A stretch of DNA of 64,000 bases from DASUCS01 sp041166385. GTDB lineage: Bacteria; Actinomycetota; Acidimicrobiia; Acidimicrobiales; JACDCH01. Positions within the stretch are counted from its first letter, which is position 1. Each line of letters starts with the position of its first letter. The DNA is taken from positions 61,430 to 125,429 of the forward strand of contig JBEEFW010000057.1 of the NCBI GenBank assembly GCA_041166385.1. Reading direction: 5' to 3'. Positions 16,696-24,338 of this stretch are shown piece after piece. The notes under the pieces are model-generated. The model was given only the letters and a program-made list of their open reading frames with translations, did no database searches and was not told where the DNA came from. The position numbers were made by a program, and so were the translations under genes.

Positions 16696-17973
16696 ATGAT
16701 GCGCAGGCACGCGCTGTGGGGAGTTCTGGCTGGGCTGCTCCTGGTGTCGTGCGCGTCCGACTCATCGGATCGGGTGTCGGCGCCAGCCGCGCCTTCACCG
16801 GCGGCTTCGTCCCCGGCGCCGGGTGCCACGATCCCGGCGCCCGCCGGGCTGCCCGAGTTCTACGCGGTACCCGACCCGCTGCCCGCGGGAAGTCCCGGCG
16901 ATGTCATCAAGACCGAGCCGGTCGCCAGCGCCGCGCTGCACGGGACGATGATGCGCGTGATGTACCACTCGCGATCGGTCCAGGGTGGCGACATCCTCGT
17001 CACCGGACTCGTCGCCGTTCCCACAACGCCGCCGCCCGCAGGGGGCTACCCGGTGATCTCGTGGGCGCATGGCACCTCCGGCATAGCGGACATGTGTGCG
17101 CCGTCGTTGAAGCCGGACGACTATGCCGGCCTTGCCAACAACCTGCTCGACGCCGGCTACGTCGTAGTCGGGACCGACTTCGAAGGCCTCGGTACGCCCG
17201 GACGCCATCCGTACATCGTCGGTGAGAGTGAAGCGCGCGGCACGGTCGACATGGTCCGCGCCGCGCGCAACCTGCCCGACGTGCACGCGAGCGATCGCTA
17301 CGTCGTGTGGGGACACTCGCAAGGGGGCCACGCGGCGATGTTCTCGCTGCACATCGCCGACTCGTGGGCGCCCGAGCTCCATCTCCTCGGAGTCGTGGCG
17401 GGAGCACCGCCATCGCAGCTGTCGCTCTTCTATCCCGTGTTGCAGGCGAGTCCGGCGAGGTACTACCTCCTCCTCGCCGCCGCGGGTTTCAACGCGGCTT
17501 ACGGCGACGAAGGGGCGCCGCTCGACGCCGTGCTCACCCCGGCCGGGGTCGATGCGCTGAAGGCGGTTGACGAGGGGTGCGCGGGTGATGTCGGCCGCGC
17601 GACTGCCGATCTCCCGACGAGCAGTCTGCTCAAGGCGGATCCGAACAGCGTTCCCCAGTGGGCCACGTTGCTGAATGACAACGATCCCGGGAAGTTCGCC
17701 GCTCCCGCGAACGAGCCGCTCCTCATCATTCACGGTGGGAGCGACGAGCTGATCCCCGTGATTTCGTCGTCGTTGCTGTTCGATCAGCTGTGCAAGATCG
17801 GCCAGGTCGAGCAGCGTTGGGTCTATCCCGGTCAGGGTCACGCCGGCGTCGTCGGCCCGTCCTTCGGCGACATGCTCATGTGGATCAACAACCGCTTCGC
17901 CGGCGCGCCTGCGCCCGATGCAGTTGCCCCCGCCGGCCAGACAGACGTGCAAGTGCAACGCTGTCCCGCGTGA
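16696..17973 (+). CDS. Secreted lipase, alpha/beta hydrolase (secretory lipase family)
   Basis: 425 aa, ATG 16696 behind a strong GAGGGGG Shine-Dalgarno. A lipoprotein signal (AGLLLVSCASD) leads to a Pro/Ala-rich linker and an alpha/beta hydrolase with the nucleophile elbow VVWGHSQGGHAAMF, an oxyanion region SWAHGTSGIADMCAPS and a late IHGGSDELIPV that supplies the acid. This matches the fungal/actinobacterial secretory lipase family, which cleaves triacylglycerols or other esters outside the cell. Downstream genes follow with near-zero spacing, which suggests one transcript. Confidence 0.88.
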   Translation: MMRRHALWGVLAGLLLVSCASDSSDRVSAPAAPSPAASSPAPGATIPAPAGLPEFYAVPDPLPAGSPGDVIKTEPVASAALHGTMMRVMYHSRSVQGGDILVTGLVAVPTTPPPAGGYPVISWAHGTSGIADMCAPSLKPDDYAGLANNLLDAGYVVVGTDFEGLGTPGRHPYIVGESEARGTVDMVRAARNLPDVHASDRYVVWGHSQGGHAAMFSLHIADSWAPELHLLGVVAGAPPSQLSLFYPVLQASPARYYLLLAAAGFNAAYGDEGAPLDAVLTPAGVDALKAVDEGCAGDVGRATADLPTSSLLKADPNSVPQWATLLNDNDPGKFAAPANEPLLIIHGGSDELIPVISSSLLFDQLCKIGQVEQRWVYPGQGHAGVVGPSFGDMLMWINNRFAGAPAPDAVAPAGQTDVQVQRCPA

Positions 17974-17975
17974 GC

Positions 17976-18947
17976 ATGCGGTTCGTCGTCTACGGCGCTG
18001 GGGGCATCGGTGGCGTGCTCGGGGGGCGCCTCTTCGAGCAGGGCTACGACGTCGTGCTGGTCGCTCGGGGCGCGCACGGCGACGCCATTCGCGAGCGCGG
18101 CCTCGTCGTTGAGTCCCTGGAGTCGACCGTCACGCTCCGCATCGACACGGTGTCGCGCCCCGACGAGGTCGCCTGGAAGGACGGCGATGTCGTCCTCCTG
18201 TCGATGAAGAGCCAAGACACCGCGGCGGCGCTCGACGCACTCGTTGATCTCGTCCCTCGCGCAACGCCCGTCGTCTGCGTCCAGAACGGCGTGGCGAACG
18301 AGCGCGCCGCACTCCGGGCGTTTTCCGACGTCTACGGCGTGTGTGTGATGTGTCCCACGTCGTACCTCGATCCCGGTGTCGTCCAGGCGTACTCGTCTCC
18401 GACGACGGGGATCATGGACATCGGCCGCTATCCCTCTGGTGTCGACCCGGCCGCCGTCGAGATCGCCGCCGCGTTCAGCGCGTCCACCTTCCTCTCGGAA
18501 GCGCGGCCCGACATCATGCGGGCGAAGTACCAGAAACTGCTGATGAACCTCGGCAACGCCATCGAAGCGGCGTGCGGTCCATCCGCTCGCGGCGGTGAGC
18601 TCGCCACGCTGGCGAAGGCTGAAGGTGTCGCGGCGCTCAACGCCGCCGGCATCGACTTCGCCACGGACGAGGAAGATGCCGCGCGCCGAGGCGACCATCT
18701 GCAGATGCATCCGATCGGCGGCGAGCGGCGGGGTGGAGGCTCGACGTGGCAGAGCTTCGCCCGCGGCGCTCGCACCGCCGAGACCGACTTCCTCAATGGT
18801 GAGATCGTGTTGCTCGGTCGCGAGCACGGCGTGCCGACACCTGTGAACGCGCTGCTGCAGCAACTGGCACGCGAGCTGGTGTCCGCTGGCGCTCCGCCGG
18901 GCTCGCTGTCCGCCGACGAGGTCATGGCGCGTCTCGAACCGGCGTGA
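17976..18947 (+). CDS. 2-dehydropantoate 2-reductase-like (ketopantoate reductase family)
   Basis: 323 aa from ATG 17976, 2 nt after the lipase stop (a GTG at 17970 would overlap it by 4 bp). The N-terminus FVVYGAGGIGGVLGGRL is a Rossmann NADPH site, and the C-terminal helical domain has KYQKLLMNLGNAI with the catalytic Lys and Asn region. The family reduces ketopantoate to pantoate for pantothenate synthesis, but paralogues act on other 2-oxo acids. The position between a lipase and fumarylacetoacetase suggests a catabolic paralogue rather than PanE itself. Confidence 0.85.
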   Translation: MRFVVYGAGGIGGVLGGRLFEQGYDVVLVARGAHGDAIRERGLVVESLESTVTLRIDTVSRPDEVAWKDGDVVLLSMKSQDTAAALDALVDLVPRATPVVCVQNGVANERAALRAFSDVYGVCVMCPTSYLDPGVVQAYSSPTTGIMDIGRYPSGVDPAAVEIAAAFSASTFLSEARPDIMRAKYQKLLMNLGNAIEAACGPSARGGELATLAKAEGVAALNAAGIDFATDEEDAARRGDHLQMHPIGGERRGGGSTWQSFARGARTAETDFLNGEIVLLGREHGVPTPVNALLQQLARELVSAGAPPGSLSADEVMARLEPA

Positions 18948-20107
18948 ACTACGCCGCTGACCACGCCCTCGGCCTGGTGGTCGCGGCGGGCGATCGTGTT
19001 CTGCGCCTCCGGGCCGCGGCCGATGCCGGGCTACTGGATGACATCGACGGCCTCCCGCCCGATGCGCCGCGAGCCGACACACTCAATCCGATCCTGGCCG
19101 CGGGCCGGAGCGTGTGGACGGGGCTCCATTCGCGAGTTCACGCGCTTCTGGCGCGACGCGACCACGACGACCTGCTCGTCGATGCTCGAGACCTCGAGCT
19201 GCGGCTGCCGTTCGACGTGGCCGACTACGTCGACTTCTACTCCTCGATCCATCACGCGACGAACCTCGGCCGTCTCCTGCGCCCCGGCACCGAGCCGTTG
19301 TTGTCCAACTGGCGACACCTGCCGGTGAGCTACCACGGTCGGGCGGGGACGATCGTGGTGTCCGGCACGCCGGTCCGACGGCCCCGCGGGCTGGTGGCGA
19401 CGGGCGGCGGCGGCCCTCAGTACCGCGCCACCGAGCGACTCGACATCGAGCTGGAGGTCGGGGTCGTCGTCGGCGGTCGTTCGGATCTCGGCCAACCCGT
19501 GTCCATCGATCGAGTGGGCGAGCACATCTTCGGGCTCGTGTTGCTGAACGACTGGTCGGCCCGCGACATCCAGGCCTACGAGTATCAGCCGCTCGGTCCG
19601 CACCTCGGCAAGAGCTTCGCGACGTCGATCTCGGCGTGGGTCACGCCGATCGACGAGCTGCGGTCGTTCCTCCGACCGGGCCCACACCAAGACCCGCCGC
19701 CGAGCGCACATCTACGCACGGAGCACCCGTGGGCCGTCGACCTCGATCTCCGCGTGCTGCTCGAGTCCCGCTCGATGCGCGAGCAGGGCATCGCGCCGGC
19801 GCAGGTCAGCAGCACGAACTTCGCCGACCTGTACTGGACGATCGCGCAGCAGCTCACCCACATGACCGCCAATGGCGCGTCGTTGCGCCCCGGGGATCTC
19901 TACGGCTCGGGCACGGTGTCCGGCGCTGAGCGCGGCAGCGAGGGCAGCTTCATCGAGCTCAGTTGGGGAGGAGAGACCCCGCTGGACCTACCCGACGGCA
20001 GCGTTCGGACGTTCCTCGAGGACGGCGATCGCGTGATCCTCGAAGGTTCGGCCGGCGACGTGCGCCTCGGGCCGGTTGAAGGCGAGATACTGCCAGCGGC
20101 AACCTGA
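18944..20107 (+). CDS. fahA: Fumarylacetoacetase
   Basis: 387 aa; GTG 18944 overlaps the preceding stop (GTGA). It hydrolyses 4-fumarylacetoacetate to fumarate and acetoacetate, the last step of tyrosine/phenylalanine breakdown. The N-terminal SH3-like part is followed by the catalytic FAH fold with DFYSSIHHATNLGRLLRP, PVSYHGRAGTIVVSG, DIELEVGVVVGG (metal ligands), LLNDWSARDIQAYEYQPLG and GKSFATSIS. The length is near that of the full fumarylacetoacetase family rather than the short FAH-domain hydrolases. The homogentisate dioxygenase gene follows 19 bp downstream. Confidence 0.93.
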   Translation: MNYAADHALGLVVAAGDRVLRLRAAADAGLLDDIDGLPPDAPRADTLNPILAAGRSVWTGLHSRVHALLARRDHDDLLVDARDLELRLPFDVADYVDFYSSIHHATNLGRLLRPGTEPLLSNWRHLPVSYHGRAGTIVVSGTPVRRPRGLVATGGGGPQYRATERLDIELEVGVVVGGRSDLGQPVSIDRVGEHIFGLVLLNDWSARDIQAYEYQPLGPHLGKSFATSISAWVTPIDELRSFLRPGPHQDPPPSAHLRTEHPWAVDLDLRVLLESRSMREQGIAPAQVSSTNFADLYWTIAQQLTHMTANGASLRPGDLYGSGTVSGAERGSEGSFIELSWGGETPLDLPDGSVRTFLEDGDRVILEGSAGDVRLGPVEGEILPAAT

Positions 20108-20126
20108 CCAGGAAACGGAGGACGCG

Positions 20127-21299
20127 ATGCCGTACTACCGACGGCTCGGCGACGTGCCCACGAAACGCCACACGCGCGCTGAGGGTGCGGGTGGGCTGCT
20201 CCACGAAGAACTGATGGGCCTCGAGGGGTTCTCGCAGGCATCGTCGCTGCTGTACCACCGCTACTCGCCGTCGGCGATCGTCGCCGCAGAGCCACTCGCG
20301 GGCGCAACCGACGAACCGAGCTATGACCGCGCGCTCGAGCCTCGGCATCTGCGCACGCTCGACCTGCCGGTGGGCGGCGATCCCGTGCTCGGCTGCGTCC
20401 GGCTGTTCGAGAACGAGGACGTGACGATCGGCGTGGCGGCGGGCACCGACTCGAGCGGGCTGTACCGCGACGCGCTCGGCGACCAGCTCGTCTTCGTGCA
20501 GAGTGGACGGGCGGTGCTCGAGAGCACGTTCGGCGCCCTGCCGGTCGGCCCAGGCGACTACGTGGTCATCCCGCGGTCGACGACGCACCGCTGGGTGTTC
20601 GACGCGGCCGATGGCGGCGAGCCGTTGCGATTGCTCGTGATCGAAGCGCGATCCGCGCACGTTCAGTTCCCTGCGAAGTACCTCAACCCGCAGGGTCAGT
20701 TTCTCGAGGGGGCACCGTTCTGCGAGCGCGATCTGCGGGGTCCCACCGAACTGTTGGCGGTGGAGGACACCGACGTCGACGTGCTGGTGCGTCATCGCGG
20801 CGGGCTCACGCGGCTGAGGTATGCCAACCATCCGTTCGACGTGGCCGGCTGGGACGGTTGCGTGTATCCGCACGCATTCAACATCCGAGACTTCCAGCCG
20901 ATCGTCGGGCAGCTCCATCAGCCGCCGCCGGTGCATCAGACGTTTCAGGGCGGAGGCTTCGTCGTCTGCTCGTTCGTGCCGCGCCCGTTCGACTTCCATC
21001 CGGACGCGATCAAGGTGCCGTATCACCATTCCAACGTCGACTCCGACGAAATCCTGTACTACTCCGACGGCGACTTCATGAGCCGCGCGGGCTCCGGTAT
21101 CGGTGTCGGCTCGATCAGCTACCACCCCGCGGGGTTCGTGCACGGCCCGCAGCCAGGGAGCGTCGAGCGATCGATGGATCAGGATCACACGAACGAAGTC
21201 GCGGTGATGATCGACACGTTCCGTCCGTTGCGGGTCAGCGAGGCGGCCCGTTCGATCTCCGCCGACGACTACGCGTGGTCGTGGGCCGGTTCGCGCTGA
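20127..21299 (+). CDS. hmgA: Homogentisate 1,2-dioxygenase
   Basis: 390 aa from ATG 20127 with GGAAACGGAGG just upstream. It opens the ring of homogentisate to maleylacetoacetate using Fe(II) and oxygen. Cupin-fold segments include PVGPGDYVVIPRSTTHRW, PFDVAGWDGCVYPHAFN, HQTFQGGGFVVCSF, and the iron-binding NVDSDEILYYSDGDF and SYHPAGFVHGPQPG. It pairs with fumarylacetoacetase upstream. The isomerase that links them (maleylacetoacetate isomerase) is not in this run, so the pathway is completed elsewhere or by a different enzyme. Confidence 0.94.
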   Translation: MPYYRRLGDVPTKRHTRAEGAGGLLHEELMGLEGFSQASSLLYHRYSPSAIVAAEPLAGATDEPSYDRALEPRHLRTLDLPVGGDPVLGCVRLFENEDVTIGVAAGTDSSGLYRDALGDQLVFVQSGRAVLESTFGALPVGPGDYVVIPRSTTHRWVFDAADGGEPLRLLVIEARSAHVQFPAKYLNPQGQFLEGAPFCERDLRGPTELLAVEDTDVDVLVRHRGGLTRLRYANHPFDVAGWDGCVYPHAFNIRDFQPIVGQLHQPPPVHQTFQGGGFVVCSFVPRPFDFHPDAIKVPYHHSNVDSDEILYYSDGDFMSRAGSGIGVGSISYHPAGFVHGPQPGSVERSMDQDHTNEVAVMIDTFRPLRVSEAARSISADDYAWSWAGSR

Positions 21300-21315
21300 C
21301 TCCGCCGGTGAGCAC

Positions 21316-21846
21316 GTGAAGCGCGCTGTCGTGCTTCTCGTGTGGTCGCTGGCGGTCGTGGCCGTCGACGGCGTGGTCATCGCTCGAGACCGCGACCCGG
21401 ACCCCGCCACGAGATCGTCGGCGCCCGCGTTGTCGACGACGACGTCTGCGACGGCGAGCACGACGACGACGACGACATCAGCTGAGGGGTCCGAGTCGAC
21501 CACCTCGACGACGGTGTCCACGTCGACTGAATCGCCCACCTCTGTCGAGCCGACCTCGAGCGCCACGGGCGAGCCCGTCATCGCGCATCTGCAGGGCGAT
21601 GGTGACACGCCATCGAAGGAGACGATTTTTCGCGTCGAAGGCCGATGGCAACTCCGCTGGCACGTGGATCAAAGCGGCAACGGCGCGGCCGCGGTCGTAC
21701 GGGACGACAGCGGCGGCGACCAGGGCTTCTTCCTGGGATTGGACGGGGACGGCTCGATCGACCGCGAGGACGGGTGCAGCTGCACATTGCAGGTCACGCC
21801 CGATGGCTCGGCTTACGACGTGGTCGTCGTGGACCTCGAAGGCTGA
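21316..21846 (+). CDS. Hypothetical secreted protein with Ser/Thr stalk
   Basis: 176 aa, GTG 21316, 17 bp after hmgA. A hydrophobic N-terminus (AVVLLVWSLAVVAVDGVVIA) is followed by about 65 residues of almost pure Ser/Thr/Glu, then a small domain with FRVEGRWQLRWHVDQSG, a DGDGSIDREDG loop that resembles calcium-binding Asp loops, and a CSC pair. I do not recognise the family. It overlaps the convergent GGDEF/EAL gene by 34 bp at the 3' end. Confidence 0.7.
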   Translation: MKRAVVLLVWSLAVVAVDGVVIARDRDPDPATRSSAPALSTTTSATASTTTTTTSAEGSESTTSTTVSTSTESPTSVEPTSSATGEPVIAHLQGDGDTPSKETIFRVEGRWQLRWHVDQSGNGAAAVVRDDSGGDQGFFLGLDGDGSIDREDGCSCTLQVTPDGSAYDVVVVDLEG

Positions 21847-24338
21847 CGCTTCTTCGGCCGCTCGCCGATGAGACGTCGCAGTGCGAGCTGCTCTTCACGG
21901 CGAGCCTTGAGCCAGCGCGTGAGTTGCGCGCCCGTGCCGCTGGTGCGGAGGTAGAAGCCCTGCGCCTGATCGCAGCCTGCCGCCGCGAGCAGCTGCCAGG
22001 TCTGGCCGTCCTCCACGCCCTCGGCCGTGACTTGGAGCCCGAGGTTGTGGCCCAGATCGATGGTCGAGCGGACGATGACGGAGTCGCTCTCGTCGGCGGT
22101 CATCCGCTGCACGAACGACTTGTCGATCTTGATCTCGTCGACGGGAAGTCGGTGGAGGTAGGACAGGGACGAGTAGCCCGTTCCGAAGTCGTCGATGGCG
22201 AGCGCCACGCCCATGTCGCTGAGCCGGTTCAGCGTGCTGACCGTCCGCGCTGGGTCAGCGATGATCGTGCTCTCGGTGATCTCGAGCGTGAGTGACGACG
22301 CGGGCACCTGGTGACGCGCGAGCGCGGCCGCGACCATCGGCGGCAGCGCCTCGTCGAGCAGGTTGCGAGTCGAGATGTTCACGGCGACGTCGAGGTCGAA
22401 GCCCTCCGTCCGCCATTGCGCAGCTTGGCGAAGAGCGATGTCGAGCACGCACTCGGTGAGCGGGCGGATCAGACCGCTGCGTTCCGCGATCGCGATGAAG
22501 ACGTCGGGGGAGATGAAGCCGTACTCCGAGTGATGCCACCGAGCCAGTGCCTCGACTCCCACCACGTCGCCGTGAGGGAGAGCGGCCTTCGGCTGGTATT
22601 CGACGAGCAGGGCCCGACGGCCGATGTCGCGGCGCAGCTCCGCGGCCAACGCGAGTTGCCGCGGACTCGCGTGATCGATGTCTGAGTCATAGAACTCAGC
22701 GCTGGCTGCTCCGCGCTTGGCTGCGTACATCGCGACGTCTGCCCGCTGCAGCAGCGTCGACGGGTCCTCGCCATCGTGCGGCGCGAGCGCGATCCCGACA
22801 CTCGAGCCGACCTCGAAGACCAGTCCGTCCAACTCGAATGGCTCCAACAGTCGTCGCTCGATGGCTTCCGCGTGCGCCTTGATCGCGTCCCGCTTGGCGG
22901 TGGTGGTGAACACGACAGCGAACTCGTCCCCACCGAGGCGAGCGACGAGGGTTGAATCGTCGACGACCTCCTTGATGCGTTCTCCGATCTTGCACAGAAG
23001 GGCGTCGCCCTGGTGGTGGCCCAAGGTGTCGTTGACCTCCTTGAACCGGTCGAGGTCGATCAGCATCACGACGACCGCCTCGCCTTCGCCACGACGCGAC
23101 AGTTTGTGACGCAGGTCGTCGTCGAGCCGGGCCCGGTTGGGGAGTCCGGTGAGCGCGTCGTGCAACGCTTGGTAGTGCCGCTCGTCGGCTTCGCGGCGAA
23201 GCCGTTCGAGCAAGCGGTAGTTCCGCAGGCAGATACTGGCGTGCGTCGCCAGGGTCTCGAAGAGCTGGAGGTCGTGCTCGCCGAAGCGATCGACCTCGCC
23301 GAGGCGATCACTGACGAGCAGCGTGCCGAGGACCTCGTCGCCCGTGCGCAACGTCGCGACCATCTTGTCGCCGACAAGGACGGCCTCACGGCCGGCGAGC
23401 AGCCGGCGATGACCGGCCAGAGCGGCTGCGGCCGATTCTCCGTTGAGAACTGACACCGCGCCCTTGTGCAACGTGATGAAGGCCGCGCTGTCTGCGTCGC
23501 TGAGAATGAGCTCGGCGCGATCGGCGCGAAGCAAGACGTTCGTGTGCTCGAGGAGGGCGAAGTCGACGGCTCCCTGGCTGAGCGACAATGCGATCGCTCG
23601 ACTGAAGCCGTAGAGCTGCTCGAGGTGGTCGGCGCTTCGGCGGACCTGTGAATACACGAGATACGCGCCGAACAGCAGGCCGGCCCCGACCGCGAAGAGC
23701 CACGGCGACGTCCGCACTGGTGCAAGGGCATTGACGGCCATCACACCGAAGTAGGTGCTCACCAAAGTGGTGACCGTTCCCCAGCCCGCCAGGCTCTCGA
23801 GTGGTGAGCGCATCCACCGGCCTTCTGTGGCCGCGATCACGAACGACACCGCGACCGAGCCGACGAGAAGCGACGTGCTGGTGGCGGCCAGCGCCGCGAT
23901 CCAACCGCGACCTTCGAACGGGTGGGCACTGCCCAGCACGGCGCGGTACACGACAACTGCGAGACCGGTGTCGAGCAGGAAGTAGCTGAGGTTGAACGCG
24001 AGTTTCTGCGGAGGCTGACGGCGTACGACTGTGAGCGCAAGCGCGGAACCGATGAGCCGGCCGGTGATGAGTGCCATGGGGCTCAGATAGGCCAGGCCGA
24101 GCAGGAGCGGTATCTCGCTCAGCGAGAACGTGCGCGCCTCGCTCTTGATGTACATGTGCACGACGCAGCTCTCCGCGATGGCGAAGAGTGCGATCACGAT
24201 CAACACCGACAGGTGCACGTCGGTGGACACGGCCCCCTCGTGACCGAGCGGAATGAGCAAGGCCGTGCCACCCAACGCGAGCGTGCTGATCGCCGCGTTG
24301 ATGAACGATCTCGTCGGTGCCGTCGTCGTCACCGTCAT
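21813..24338 (-). CDS. Membrane c-di-GMP enzyme: multi-TM sensor, GAF, GGDEF, EAL (coupled to subtilase 1)
   Basis: 841 aa. The start is ATG 24338, which overlaps the subtilase stop as ATGA and has AGGAG 7 nt upstream; the longer open frame to 24581 is only the alternate reading of the repeats. Residues 1 to about 225 hold about seven hydrophobic segments, followed by a GAF domain (about 240-390), GGDEF (intact ARLGGDEFAVVF, no clear RxxD inhibitory site) and EAL (VVGVEALARWHH, AIDDFGTGYSSLSYL, TAEGVED). Both synthase and phosphodiesterase motifs are intact. Co-translation with the exported protease suggests that it senses the envelope and sets c-di-GMP accordingly (inference). Confidence 0.93.
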   Translation of the reverse strand: MTVTTTAPTRSFINAAISTLALGGTALLIPLGHEGAVSTDVHLSVLIVIALFAIAESCVVHMYIKSEARTFSLSEIPLLLGLAYLSPMALITGRLIGSALALTVVRRQPPQKLAFNLSYFLLDTGLAVVVYRAVLGSAHPFEGRGWIAALAATSTSLLVGSVAVSFVIAATEGRWMRSPLESLAGWGTVTTLVSTYFGVMAVNALAPVRTSPWLFAVGAGLLFGAYLVYSQVRRSADHLEQLYGFSRAIALSLSQGAVDFALLEHTNVLLRADRAELILSDADSAAFITLHKGAVSVLNGESAAAALAGHRRLLAGREAVLVGDKMVATLRTGDEVLGTLLVSDRLGEVDRFGEHDLQLFETLATHASICLRNYRLLERLRREADERHYQALHDALTGLPNRARLDDDLRHKLSRRGEGEAVVVMLIDLDRFKEVNDTLGHHQGDALLCKIGERIKEVVDDSTLVARLGGDEFAVVFTTTAKRDAIKAHAEAIERRLLEPFELDGLVFEVGSSVGIALAPHDGEDPSTLLQRADVAMYAAKRGAASAEFYDSDIDHASPRQLALAAELRRDIGRRALLVEYQPKAALPHGDVVGVEALARWHHSEYGFISPDVFIAIAERSGLIRPLTECVLDIALRQAAQWRTEGFDLDVAVNISTRNLLDEALPPMVAAALARHQVPASSLTLEITESTIIADPARTVSTLNRLSDMGVALAIDDFGTGYSSLSYLHRLPVDEIKIDKSFVQRMTADESDSVIVRSTIDLGHNLGLQVTAEGVEDGQTWQLLAAAGCDQAQGFYLRTSGTGAQLTRWLKARREEQLALRRLIGERPKKRQPSRSTTTTS

